Shown here one piece after another: positions 32,376 to 40,505 of a stretch of DNA of 64,000 nt. The position numbers were made by a program, and so were the translations under genes. Location of the stretch: assembly GCF_030345075.1 (NCBI RefSeq), contig NZ_CP128361.1, forward strand, positions 4,774,001 to 4,838,000, in the 5' to 3' direction. The stretch's first letter is position 1; each line of letters begins with the position of its first letter. The notes under the pieces are model-generated. The model did no database searches, was not told where the DNA came from, and worked only from the letters and a program-made list of their open reading frames with translations. Origin of the DNA: Solwaraspora sp. WMMA2065. GTDB lineage: Bacteria > Actinomycetota > Actinomycetes > Mycobacteriales > Micromonosporaceae.

Positions 32376-32795
32376 CTACGACGCCGAGCCCGTACCCGTG
32401 CGCGCCTTACCGTTGGAGGCCGCGCCGGCCGGGGCGCGCATCCCCGACGCCCGCAGCGAGTACGCCATCCGCCCGTTGCTGGCCACGTACGGCGTGACCG
32501 TCATGTCGTCGAACTCCACCGCCTCGAACGGCGTGCCGGTCGGCGGGACCGGCTGGTGGTCGGCCGAGATCTTGACCGTGGTCTCCCGCGACCGCTTGCC
32601 CAACTCCGGGTCGAGGTCCATGACCCGGACCTGCCACACCCGTTGACCCGTCAGCTTGTCCTTCGCCGGCGACCGCCGGCCCGTCTTCTCGTCGTAGTCC
32701 TCGACCTCGCCCAGCGACTCGGGCACCAACGCGCACCCCGCCGGGAACACGTCCGAACACCGGACCGAGAACCTCGTTCCGCCTCGCAGAGCCAT
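32376..32795 (-). CDS. pra: Pra-like activator of AICE replication/excision
   Basis: 139 aa. It begins MALRGGTRFSVRCSDVFPAG and carries VWQVRVMDLDPELGKRSRET, TVKISADHQPVPPTGTPFEAV and RMAYSLRASGMRAP. This pattern is known from proteins annotated as plasmid replication, integration and excision activators (Pra of pSAM2). In pSAM2 Pra switches on rep, xis and int, and is repressed by KorSA. ATG 32795 with GGGAG upstream. A 102-bp gap separates it from the downstream operon, room for the promoter it controls. Confidence 0.82.
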   Translation of the reverse strand: MALRGGTRFSVRCSDVFPAGCALVPESLGEVEDYDEKTGRRSPAKDKLTGQRVWQVRVMDLDPELGKRSRETTVKISADHQPVPPTGTPFEAVEFDDMTVTPYVASNGRMAYSLRASGMRAPAGAASNGKARTGTGSAS

Positions 32796-33056
32796 CTCTG
32801 CAACTCCCAACTTGTAGTAACGTCTGCCAACCGGCAGGACCAAAGGTAGGGACTACTTGGCAGACATGTCAACAAGTCTCGGAAAGTGGTCCGGTATACC
32901 CCGAATGACCCTTGCGGGCAGCAGCGCAACCCCGCCCGGACCAGCTAACGGGTCGACGGACGTCGACGGACGTCGACGAGCACGGGACGACGTCGACGGG
33001 CACGCGAAGAAGCCCCGCCGGTCGGTGTGGACCAGGCGGGGCGGGACGGGTGCCGG
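32796..33056. promoter_or_regulatory. Pra upstream region with iterated GTCGAC motif
   Basis: 261 bp holding the pra promoter and, at 32951-33000, a 10-bp-periodic repeat with four copies of GTCGACG (starting 32952, 32962, 32972 and 32992), each core a GTCGAC palindrome. One unit (32981-32990) is degenerate. The array may be a clt transfer locus or a regulator-binding cluster; undecided. Confidence 0.55.
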
Positions 33057-33821
33057 TTAGGGCAGGGTGATCGTGGTGTTGAGCGCGGTCAACGCCCGTA
33101 CCCGTCGTTCGATGATCCGCATCCGGGTCGTGTGTTCGGCCGGTTCGCGGTGCGCGGCCTGGCTGGTGACCTGACCGGGCCACTTGCGGTACAGCAGGCC
33201 GGTTTCGGCGTGGAAGAAGCCGCCGGTGATGGTGCTCGCGGCCAGGAGTAGGCCGGTGTCCTCGGACGCGGGCAGGGCCATCCAGCCGCCCAGGGCGAAC
33301 AGCACATCCGTCCGCAGACACAGGGTCGCCGGATGCACGGGTGCCCGGTAGTTGTTGGCGAGCCAGAACGCGTGCACGTCACCGCAGGCGATCGGCCCGG
33401 CGGGTGGGTCGGAGTCGAAGCCGACCGTGGACCCGTCCGGCAGCAGATCCAGCACCCGCGACGTCGACCACCCGATCGACGGGTGTGCGGTCAGGGTGGC
33501 GATGTCCCGGGCGAGGACACCGGGGGTGAGTTGGTCGTCGGCGTCGAGGACCTTCACCAACGGCCCGTCGACGCGGTCCATCGCGAGGGTGCGGGCGACA
33601 CCGGGGCCGCCGGGTCGGCCGACACCGACGGAGATGCGCGGGTCGTCGGGTAGGGCGTCGGCGACGGCCCCGGTGCGTCCGTCCTCCTGGACCAGCCACC
33701 GCCACCCCCAGCCGTCCGGCATCTGCTGGGCGGCCAGGGAGGCGTAGGCGTCGGCGAGATAGCCGATGCTCGGCGGGTGCACCGGGGTGATGACCGAAAC
33801 GACCTGGGTCAAGCAGGCCAC
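33057..33821 (-). CDS. Family 2 glycosyltransferase
   Basis: 254 aa. GT-A fold: VVSVITPVHPPSIGYLADAY at the start, and the metal/nucleotide DxD in VKVLDADDQLTPG (about 90). It lacks membrane segments, so is cytosolic. Sugar and acceptor unknown. GTG start at 33821 overlaps the upstream GntR gene by 13 bp, so both are coupled. A glycosyltransferase is unusual cargo for a core AICE operon; it might decorate the host surface or a small product made by the neighbouring unknown genes. Confidence 0.82.
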   Translation of the reverse strand: MACLTQVVSVITPVHPPSIGYLADAYASLAAQQMPDGWGWRWLVQEDGRTGAVADALPDDPRISVGVGRPGGPGVARTLAMDRVDGPLVKVLDADDQLTPGVLARDIATLTAHPSIGWSTSRVLDLLPDGSTVGFDSDPPAGPIACGDVHAFWLANNYRAPVHPATLCLRTDVLFALGGWMALPASEDTGLLLAASTITGGFFHAETGLLYRKWPGQVTSQAAHREPAEHTTRMRIIERRVRALTALNTTITLP

Positions 33822-34732
33822 CGCGCGAGCGTGTTCGAGTACACCAGTTCGGTGCGGTCGCCGGGCATGACGACGTCGGCGACCTCCACCACCCGCTCAC
33901 CGATGTCCACCGACGTTTTGCGCACCGTCAGGACGGACACGCCCGGATCGATGTCGAGGAGTTCGGCCTCATCCGGCGACGGCGGCCTAGCGCGGATCTC
34001 ATCCACGATCCGGTCAAGTTCGATCCCGACCGTGTACAGCTGATGCTGCGTACCACCCGGCCACGGCTCCTTGCCCGCGTCGAGCAGGTCCGGGTTCCCG
34101 GCGATCAACGCCACCGGCAGGAACGAGTACGACACCGACAACGGAGCCGACTCCGTGCGGGTCGTGGTCCAGTACACCCGCCGCAGCAACTCCACACCGG
34201 GCTCCAGGCCGAACGCAACCGCCATTTCGGCATCGGCCGGGACGCGGGTGTACTCGGCGTGGAACTTCAGATCATCGACCGTCAGACCGGTGTCATGCTC
34301 CGTGCCGCCCGTCGCCCGCCGTTCCGCGTCGGGGAGTAGGACGCGGTCCTTCTCCCACTGGTAGCGCTCCGTGTTACGCCGCCGCACCCGCTGACGAGGA
34401 GCCCGTACGTAGGTGCCCCTGCCTTGTTCGGCGCGGACCAGGCCCCATTCCCGCAGCTGCCGGATCGCGTTACGCACGCTCGTGCGTGACAGGCCCGACG
34501 AGTCGGCCAACTCGGTTTCCGACGGCATCAGGGTGCCCGGCGGCATGTCCCCGGACAGGATCTGACCCCGCAACTGCTCAGCGAGTTGCAGATACCGGGG
34601 GCGCCAGTCCTTGGCCGTCACGCCGGCAACGCTACCCCCTAGACGTTCATACGTCTGCCAGGTGGTCGGCGCACCGGCACGGTCCGCCCACACCCCGCCC
34701 CGCACCACCCGACGGCTGATCCGTTGGGTCAT
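33809..34732 (-). CDS. GntR/HutC-family regulator with UTRA domain
   Basis: 307 aa. The winged helix (about 45-110: YLQLAEQLRGQILSGDMPPG, SETELADSSGLSRTSVRNAI) is followed by a UTRA ligand domain (about 150-305: YWTTTRTESAPLSVSYSFLP, VLTVRKTSVDIGERVVEVAD). HutC-type repressors usually respond to a small metabolite. ATG 34732 overlaps the stop of the upstream gene (ATGA); a GTG 37 codons further in would give the more standard length. It probably regulates the five-gene cluster in which it lies. Confidence 0.87.
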   Translation of the reverse strand: MTQRISRRVVRGGVWADRAGAPTTWQTYERLGGSVAGVTAKDWRPRYLQLAEQLRGQILSGDMPPGTLMPSETELADSSGLSRTSVRNAIRQLREWGLVRAEQGRGTYVRAPRQRVRRRNTERYQWEKDRVLLPDAERRATGGTEHDTGLTVDDLKFHAEYTRVPADAEMAVAFGLEPGVELLRRVYWTTTRTESAPLSVSYSFLPVALIAGNPDLLDAGKEPWPGGTQHQLYTVGIELDRIVDEIRARPPSPDEAELLDIDPGVSVLTVRKTSVDIGERVVEVADVVMPGDRTELVYSNTLARWPA

Positions 34733-35241
34733 GGGCCGATCACCAGCGGCTCCATATCGGCCGGCACCAGCACCGTGTAGACCGGGCCGCCGGACTCCTG
34801 CCGCACCGACAACAGCGCCGCCGTCGGGAACTCCGGAACCTCGTCGGTGTCGACGACCAGGACCACGCCGCCGAACAGCAGCACCCGCATCCCCGGCTCC
34901 AACTGCGCAGCCCGCCGGTACGCCAACCCCTCCACCCGCACTGTCGGGCGGGTGAACGCGTGCAGCAGCCGCGTCGCCTGGTTCAGGCCGCCGAGGAACC
35001 GCGCCGCCGGACCCGGCTGCAGCAACACCGTCTGCGTTGACGCGTACCGGGTGACGTCCACCTTCACCCGTACGTCCGACACCGCCCCGTGATCAGCGAT
35101 CACATCCGCACTGACCCAGCCCGTGCGCTCGGTCCCCGCCGTCACCAGACCGGCCCGGTGCATCCGGTCGCGCGGACCACACCCCGCGCACCACACCGGA
35201 CACAACACCAGCCCACCCGGCCGGGCATCCTCCCCGTTCAC
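34729..35241 (-). CDS. AICE hypothetical with CPxWC motif
   Basis: 170 aa. Contains CPVWCAGCGPRDRMHRAGL near the N-terminus and a beta-rich rest (VKVDVTRYASTQTVLLQPG, MRVLLFGGVVLVVDTDEVP). The C-x2-W-C start recalls DUF6907-like AICE proteins, a weak match. GTG 35241; overlaps both neighbours by 4 bp. Confidence 0.68.
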   Translation of the reverse strand: MNGEDARPGGLVLCPVWCAGCGPRDRMHRAGLVTAGTERTGWVSADVIADHGAVSDVRVKVDVTRYASTQTVLLQPGPAARFLGGLNQATRLLHAFTRPTVRVEGLAYRRAAQLEPGMRVLLFGGVVLVVDTDEVPEFPTAALLSVRQESGGPVYTVLVPADMEPLVIGP

Positions 35242-35615
35242 GAGCCGCCCACCTTCCCCCGGTCGCCGCTGTCGCTGTCGTCGCCCGGTCCGGTGCCGGC
35301 CGTGTCGGCGTCGGCGAGCAGGCCGGTCAACGCGTCGACGAGCTTGCGCACCTCCGACAGGCGCAACTCAGCACACCCCGCGCCCAGCCACGGCGCAGCC
35401 GCGTGCACCGCCACCACCGGCGGCAACCGGTCACCACCGATCAGATAGGCCACCACACTGCCGCCCGCGACACGAGGCGTGCCCACCTGACACAACCTGG
35501 ACCGGTGCCGCCGCGCCATGTGCGCAAAGAGTGGGGGCACCACAAGCCCACACCGGTCCCGCGCACACCACGCCGGATGCTCCACTGTCTCCGCGCCACC
35601 GCCGACCGGGGTCAC
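35238..35615 (-). CDS. AICE hypothetical with HPAWC motif
   Basis: 125 aa. VEHPAWCARDRCGLV is followed by a basic region HMARRHRSRLCQ and VVAYLIGGDRLPPVVAVHAA, then a helix-rich segment and an acidic tail. It shares the PxWC start and beta-rich core with the next gene (34729-35241), suggesting paralogues. GTG 35615 is chosen because the stop of the 64-aa upstream gene overlaps it exactly. Confidence 0.65.
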   Translation of the reverse strand: MTPVGGGAETVEHPAWCARDRCGLVVPPLFAHMARRHRSRLCQVGTPRVAGGSVVAYLIGGDRLPPVVAVHAAAPWLGAGCAELRLSEVRKLVDALTGLLADADTAGTGPGDDSDSGDRGKVGGS

Positions 35616-35806
35616 CGCGACCACCGCCCACCAGCAGCCCGGAACCGCTGACCCACCGTCAACAACGGCGCACCCACCACCAGCGGAGACACCCGGGTCG
35701 GTTCCACCGCCCACCCAGGAACGACACGGGCCACCGCCCGCACAGTCGGGCCGGTCCGACGTCGACGACGCCACCACGCCACCAGACGTGACCGCGAAGC
35801 TCTCAT
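35612..35806 (-). CDS. Small basic protein heading the five-gene cluster
   Basis: 64 aa, very arginine-rich (MRASRSRLVAWWRRRRRTG). ATG 35806 has a strong GGGAGG ribosome-binding site 8 nt upstream. The stop overlaps the next GTG. This is likely the first gene of a coupled run 35806 to 33057. Family unknown. Confidence 0.6.
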   Translation of the reverse strand: MRASRSRLVAWWRRRRRTGPTVRAVARVVPGWAVEPTRVSPLVVGAPLLTVGQRFRAAGGRWSR

Positions 35807-36146
35807 GATCAGCACCTCCCACGCTGACAGGAGACCGGCGACCCCGCACGCAACGGGGGTAACGCGCAGAGCCGCCGGCCCCACCGCGAGATACGGCGCA
35901 CCGCCCGGCGGGCGGAGTCGGGTAACGCCGCACCCCGACCAGGACACGCACCACCCGCACCCCCACACAGAGGAGGTGCCACCAGGCAGTACGCGAGCGT
36001 GTGGCCGGGACACCACCGCAGCCAACCCCTTGATCACGAGCGGCTAACCCGGCCACACACAGGGAAACGTACCTACAAGTGGACCTGTTGTCCAGATGTG
36101 GAAACGAGCAGCCAGACGGCACTTGACTACACAACAGACAGGTAAC
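35807..36146. promoter_or_regulatory. Divergent promoter region, GntR operators likely
   Basis: 340 bp between the leftward cluster and rightward korSA-like gene. It includes the dyad GGACCTGTTGTCC at 36081-36093, a TTGACT at 36123-36128 that may be a -35, and ACAACAGACAGG at 36131-36142, partly the inverse of CCTGTTGT. No gene seen. The dyads are candidate KorSA/GntR sites. Confidence 0.5.
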
Positions 36147-36638
36147 GTGACACGAGTGCCAACCCCGCACTACGGAACACCCCGCTACCGCCGCGTAGCC
36201 GACCAACTCCGCGACCGCATCACCAGCGGCGCCATACCACCCGGCGCACTCCTACCCGCAGAAACCGCACTCGCCAAAGAATTCAACGTCGCACGCGGCA
36301 CCATCCGCGCCGCCATCAACGCCCTACGCCAAGACGGACTCGTCACCACCGAACACGGCCGAGGCACCCACACCCGACCAACACCCGCACCGCGCAGCCC
36401 CGACCGCGACCACCAGGACGACGCAGACCGAGGGACCGCCGCAGCCGACTCCGGCGCACAACGCCGCTACGTCGTCCACATCCCGATCCACGCCCACGAC
36501 CTCACCGCAGCCATCCAAACAGCCCGCACCATCGCAGCGACCCTCGTTGACGCCCGCCCTGACCTACGCGGACTCGACTACCGCAGCGCCACCGTCACCG
36601 CCGACGAGGACCAGGCCCAGCACCACCGCGTGACCTGA
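36147..36638 (+). CDS. GntR-family regulator (KorSA-like)
   Basis: 163 aa. An N-terminal GntR winged helix (YRRVADQLRDRITSGAIPPG, ETALAKEFNVARGTIRAAIN) without a UTRA domain; the C-terminus is a short ACT-like or unknown alpha-beta piece (RRYVVHIPIHAHDLTAAIQT). Matches the KorSA repressors that hold AICE transfer genes off. It uses far more A-ending codons (GAA, GCA, CCA, CTA) than host genes nearby. Start is GTG 36147; the earlier in-frame ATG has no ribosome-binding site. Confidence 0.82.
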   Translation: MTRVPTPHYGTPRYRRVADQLRDRITSGAIPPGALLPAETALAKEFNVARGTIRAAINALRQDGLVTTEHGRGTHTRPTPAPRSPDRDHQDDADRGTAAADSGAQRRYVVHIPIHAHDLTAAIQTARTIAATLVDARPDLRGLDYRSATVTADEDQAQHHRVT

Positions 36639-37047
36639 CGTCACCGTTGCCGCGAGTCGTGGTCAACCCCTACTACCGCGCCGCTTCCGCTCCTCGCCGC
36701 TGGCGCGGCTGCGGTGCGGGTCGGCTTGGTCCCGACCTACGTCCGCAGCACTCTCGGGAGACCGTCAGCAACCTAAATCTTCTGCCGCTTGTGCAGGGCC
36801 GCGTACCAGCAGCAGCCGCCGCCCGCAGTCACTGCTTCCCACGTTGCCGAATAGTTCTGTATTGGATCAAGACGCCGCGCCCAGCGCGGCGCGCGGGCGG
36901 AACACCGCCCGGCGGCAAGCCGCCCCGGACCGCTACGCGGCCGGGGCGGAAAACCACCGTCACCACCGGGCAACCGCCCGCCGCGCCGTGTTACTCGGCC
37001 CTCGGCGAGAGACGGTTGCCCTTGTCCGGAAGGCATCAAGGCGCAGA
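36639..37047. terminator. Intergenic hairpin cluster, convergent terminator
   Basis: 409 bp between convergent korSA-like and STAND genes, with no gene visible. Three GC-rich hairpins in a row: 36873-36880/36884-36891, 36895-36900/36905-36910 and 36920-36928/36941-36949. They lack T-runs, as is usual in actinobacteria, and may stop transcription from both sides. Confidence 0.6.
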
Positions 37048-39579
37048 TCAGGTGCTGGTCTGTCGTTGCCAGTGGGCGAGGTTGTTGCGGGTGGTCAGGG
37101 TGTCGGGGTGATCCGGCCCCAGCACCCGCACAGAGTCGGCGAGCAACTCCTCGAACGCGGCGGCCGCGCCGACGACGTCACCCGCCTCACCCCGCCAGGA
37201 AGCGACGTTGTTGCGGGTGGTCAGGGTGTCGGGGTGATCCGGCCCCAGCACCCGCAGCCGGTCGGCGAGCAACTCCTCGAACGCGGCGGCCGCGCCGACG
37301 ACGTCACCCGCCTCACCCCGCCAGGAAGCGACGTTGTTGCGGGCGCGCAGGGTGTCGGGGTGATCCGGCCCCAGCACCCGCACAGAGTCGGCGAGCAACT
37401 CCTCGAACGCGGCGGCCGCGCCGACGACGTCACCCGCCTCACCCCGCCAGTAAGCGACGTTGTTGCGGGTGGTCAGGGTGTCGGGGTGATCCGGCCCCAG
37501 CACCCGCACAGAGTCGGCGAGCAACTCCTCGAACGCGGCGGCCGCGCCGACGACGTCACCCGCCTCACCCCGCCAGGAAGCGACGTTGTTGCGGGTGGTC
37601 AGGGTGTCGGGGTGATCCGGCCCCAGCACCCGCACAGAGTCGGCGAGCAACTCCTCGAACGCGGCGGCCGCGCCGACGACGTCACCCGCCTCACCCCGCC
37701 AGGAAGCGACGTTGTTGCGGGTGGTCAGGGTGTCGGGGTGATCCGGCCCCAGCACCCGCAGCCGGTCGGCGAGCAACTCCTCGAACGCGGCGGCCGCGCC
37801 GACGACGTCACCCGCCTCACCCCGCCAGGAAGCGACGTTGCTGCGGGCGCGCAGGGTGTCGGGGTGATCCGGCCCCAGCACCCGCACAGAGTCGGCGAGC
37901 AACCCCTCGAACGCGGCGGCCGCGCCGACGGCGTCACCCGCTCGACCCCGCCAGGAAGCGACGTTGCTGCGGGTGGTCAGGGTGTCGGGGTGATCCGGCC
38001 CCAGCACCCGCACAGAGTCGGCGAGCAACTCCTCGAACGCGGTAGCGGCAGCCGCGACTTGTCCGGTGTTCCCGAGGCTGCGGAGGCTGCGAAACAGCAG
38101 CGTATGAGCATCGGGCTGCAGGAGTGCATCACCGCTGGCCATCCGTAGAGCGGTGCTATTGGCACGCAAGGTCTGCGTGGTGTCGTGGTCCCGGTCGATC
38201 TCGGGCCAGACAGCCAGTAGAGCGTCAGCGGCGGCCCGGGCGAGAGCGGCGAGGTGGACCGGGTCGAGGGTGTCGCGCGTGACCCGCTGCACCAGGGCGT
38301 GGACGCGGACCGTGCCGGTGGCCGTGTCGTGGGTGACAAGGCTCAGTCGGTGCAGGTTCCGTAGCGCGTCGCGTACGTCGTCAGCTGTCACCTGCCGCCC
38401 GCTGCGGTCCGCGAGGTGCGCCACGGCAGCATCGGCGGTGAACACGGCCTCGGGGATGCCGTTCGGATCCAGCACAGCGGCGAGGTTCAAGACATGCCGA
38501 GCCAGACCGGCTGGCGGATGGCTGTCCGCCACGTCGATCGACAGCGACCACGTGACCGCGACCGTCGCCCGGTGCCCATCTGGGAGAGCGTCATCCGGCG
38601 GGACAAGCTCAATCAACCTCTTCCGCCGGTCAGCCAGCCGGGCCCGATAACCGGCAGGATCGATACCCCGGTCCCGGATGAACGCGGCCGCCTGCGCCAA
38701 CGCCAACGGCAGACACCCCAGATCAGCGGCCAACGCAGCCAGATCGTCATCCTGGTCACCACTGGCACCGATCGCACCGTCAAGATAATCGACAGCGTTA
38801 TCCGAGCTGAACACATCGACGTCGACCAGGAAACGGCCGTCCGTGTGCAGCACCGGATCACGGCGACGGGTCGTCACCACCGTCCGACCATTGCGACTGT
38901 TCGGCGGCCACCAGTCCGCAGCGTCACCAGGGCTATCGAGGTTGTCCAACACGACCAGCCACCGCTTCGACGTGCGCTCCAACCACGACACGAACCGGCT
39001 GGCCGCAGCCTCATCGTCCCCGTCTCCCGCCACAGCGGCACCCACCGAGCGGGCAGCGTCGGCGTAACGGGCGACGATCGCGTCACGACTCGACGCCGTC
39101 ACCCACACCAGCACATCCACCTCACGACCCCGCTCCAACCGGCGCGCGAACTCCGCCGCCAACTGGGTCTTGCCCACCCCACCCATCCCCGACAACACCT
39201 GCGTCAACACCGCCGTCTGGCCCGCCCTGGCCGCCCGCGACAGCTCCGCGCCCGCAGGCCGACCCTGAAACCACGCCGCCCGCTCCGGGACCCGCCCGAC
39301 ACGCACCACCGCACCCTTCGGCACCGACGACGGACCACGCTTGACGCGCCGAGCCATGAACCCGTCGACGAGTGCCGCCAAAGCCGCCACGCTGCCGATA
39401 ATCCCCGCGATCCAGCCAGCCTGTTCCGTACCCGCCCAACCGAACCGAGGCAGCCCCCACCCCCACGGATTCCACCAGGCGAACAGGGCCACCAGGCCAC
39501 AGACGACAGCCAAGACCGCAAACACAACCGTCCGCCGCCGCCACCGACGAGGAAACACCCGAGCCACGCGCACCATCAT
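37048..39579 (-). CDS. STAND/NB-ARC ATPase with membrane anchor and TPR repeats
   Basis: 843 aa. Two N-terminal membrane helices (about 16-35 TVVFAVLAVVCGLVALFAWW and 55-77 WIAGIIGSVAALAALVDGFM), then an NB-ARC NTPase: Walker A SGMGGVGKTQLAAEF (about 133-147), Walker B RWLVVLDNLD (about 212), sensor VVTTRRRDP, and the GLPL-like LGCLPLALAQAAAF. A winged-helix/helical part (about 360-500) leads to eight 42-residue TPR units (about 505-840) that are nearly identical in protein and DNA. Such proteins in actinobacteria resemble NLR immune receptors. No toxin domain is visible beyond the membrane helices. Start is ATG 39579; TTG 39594 is an alternative. Confidence 0.88.
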   Translation of the reverse strand: MMVRVARVFPRRWRRRTVVFAVLAVVCGLVALFAWWNPWGWGLPRFGWAGTEQAGWIAGIIGSVAALAALVDGFMARRVKRGPSSVPKGAVVRVGRVPERAAWFQGRPAGAELSRAARAGQTAVLTQVLSGMGGVGKTQLAAEFARRLERGREVDVLVWVTASSRDAIVARYADAARSVGAAVAGDGDDEAAASRFVSWLERTSKRWLVVLDNLDSPGDAADWWPPNSRNGRTVVTTRRRDPVLHTDGRFLVDVDVFSSDNAVDYLDGAIGASGDQDDDLAALAADLGCLPLALAQAAAFIRDRGIDPAGYRARLADRRKRLIELVPPDDALPDGHRATVAVTWSLSIDVADSHPPAGLARHVLNLAAVLDPNGIPEAVFTADAAVAHLADRSGRQVTADDVRDALRNLHRLSLVTHDTATGTVRVHALVQRVTRDTLDPVHLAALARAAADALLAVWPEIDRDHDTTQTLRANSTALRMASGDALLQPDAHTLLFRSLRSLGNTGQVAAAATAFEELLADSVRVLGPDHPDTLTTRSNVASWRGRAGDAVGAAAAFEGLLADSVRVLGPDHPDTLRARSNVASWRGEAGDVVGAAAAFEELLADRLRVLGPDHPDTLTTRNNVASWRGEAGDVVGAAAAFEELLADSVRVLGPDHPDTLTTRNNVASWRGEAGDVVGAAAAFEELLADSVRVLGPDHPDTLTTRNNVAYWRGEAGDVVGAAAAFEELLADSVRVLGPDHPDTLRARNNVASWRGEAGDVVGAAAAFEELLADRLRVLGPDHPDTLTTRNNVASWRGEAGDVVGAAAAFEELLADSVRVLGPDHPDTLTTRNNLAHWQRQTST
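37081..38043 (-). repeat. Eight near-identical 126-bp tandem repeats (TPR units)
   Basis: Units begin at 37081, 37207, 37333, 37459, 37585, 37711, 37837 and 37963 (last one partial). They differ at a handful of positions (TTR/RAR, DSV/DRL, AS/AY). Variants repeat with a four-unit period: units 2-3-4 (RA, DRL, DSV) match units 6-7-8 in protein order, implying a 504-bp duplication or conversion. Confidence 0.97.
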
Positions 39580-39796
39580 CGACGACAAGCACAATCACCG
39601 AACTCACCGAGTCGGGATCACGTCATCGCTGCCGGGGCCAGCCAAACAGCGGCAAGCCGACCCACGAAGATCAACTACGACAACGCCAGTACAAACGAGA
39701 ACCGAAGCAGCTGCGAGAGGCCGAGAGACGTCGAGGAACCCGCCGCAGGCCAGCGAGCCGACGTGTCCGGTTCGACCCGATCCAAGGCCCGGACGC

Positions 39797-39827
39797 GGGT
39801 TAGGGGTTCGAGTCCCCTTGGCTCCAC
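39797..39827 (+). repeat. attR: attR core (31-bp direct repeat, right copy)
   Basis: Identical to the 3' part of tRNA-Ala (26006-26036) over 31 bp. The rest of a tRNA is absent upstream. 39580-39796, between the STAND gene and this site, shows no gene. Confidence 0.92.
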
Positions 39828-39899
39828 CCACATTATGGCTGGTCGGCGCGCCAGTGCATCGACCCTTGTCGCGCTGGCCAGTCGGACCAGGAACCAGAA

Positions 39900-40350
39900 T
39901 CAGCGAATCGTCAGCAGAAGTCGCCGAACACGTCCCGTACCCCCGTCGCTGATGAGCCACGTGGCGTACGAGTTCCTCAGGTCGTGCAAGCGGAGCCCGC
40001 CAGCGGCCTTGAGCGCGACCTGGTCGACGGCTTCCCGCTCGGTCGCGAACTCGGCAACCACTCGACGCCGGTCGCGTCGGTCCACTTGGCGTGCCACTTG
40101 TCCGGCGACACTTCGGCTACCTTGCCGAGTAAGCCAGCCCGGACCAGCGCCGGACGCCAGACCTGTCGACGAAAGTTTGACCGCCGGAGTGGGCTGCCGT
40201 CCCGCGTGGCGAACACCAGCGCGGCCGGCTTGGGCTCTGCGGGCTGTGCGCCGAGTCGCGGGCAGTCCAACGCCATCAGGCCTGCCGGCGGGTGGGCCAG
40301 AGGAACCACGTCGTGTCCGTGGTCTGGCAGGTGGTCGACCCAGGCAGGGG
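39900..40350 (-). pseudogene. Frameshifted tyrosine-integrase remnant
   Basis: Fragments of a site-specific recombinase in two frames. One frame reads LVFATRDGSPLRRSNFRRQV and WRPALVRAGLLGKVAEVSPD, KWHAKWTDATGVEW. The other reads TEREAVDQVALKAAGGLRLH, then DLRNSYATWLISDGG, including the HxxR catalytic region with N for the usual H/R. The N-terminal domain and the catalytic Tyr are missing. It lies on the same strand and directly beyond attR, where the int of a second, tandem element would be. Boundaries are approximate. Confidence 0.75.
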
Positions 40351-40440
40351 CGAGCGTACTGACCGGGCTGATCGACGACTACCAGTTGATGGTCCAGCTC
40401 AGCGCCTGAGCCGTGCGGCCCGACGACGATCTGAGGCGGG

Positions 40441-40484
40441 ACAGCTGTGCCCACCGCGTGGTTGGGCGCGGTGGGCACAGCTGT
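40441..40484 (-). terminator. 18-bp-stem hairpin terminator
   Basis: Perfect inverted repeat 40441-40458 / 40467-40484 with an 8-nt loop, just after the LAXTG gene stop (40506). No T-run follows. The strongest hairpin in the window. Confidence 0.82.
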
Positions 40485-40505
40485 GCGGTACGGAGGTGGT
40501 TGAGG

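Larger units (their letters stand above)
26006..39827. mobile_element. pSAM2-type actinomycete integrative conjugative element (AICE)
   Basis: A 13.8-kb insertion between 31-bp direct repeats in the tRNA-Ala 3' end. Modules: integration/excision (int, xis), rolling-circle-type replication (RepSA-like), transfer (TraB/FtsK, DUF2637 Spd), regulation (Pra-like, two GntR) and cargo (glycosyltransferase cluster, STAND/TPR protein). From 32273 down to 26112 nearly every junction is an overlap of 4 bp or a gap below 10 bp, so this is one long transcript. All core functions look intact, so excision and transfer are plausible. Confidence 0.93.

Noticed and set aside
37081-38043. CRISPR-like spacing of 126-bp repeats
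   Set aside because: Units are coding, contiguous and 126 bp without spacers; they encode TPR units in one frame.
36844-38148. Open frame on the plus strand rich in repeated GVGVIRPQHPHRVGEQ
   Set aside because: It is the antisense shadow of the STAND gene TPR repeats; the minus-strand protein has clear NB-ARC and TPR motifs.
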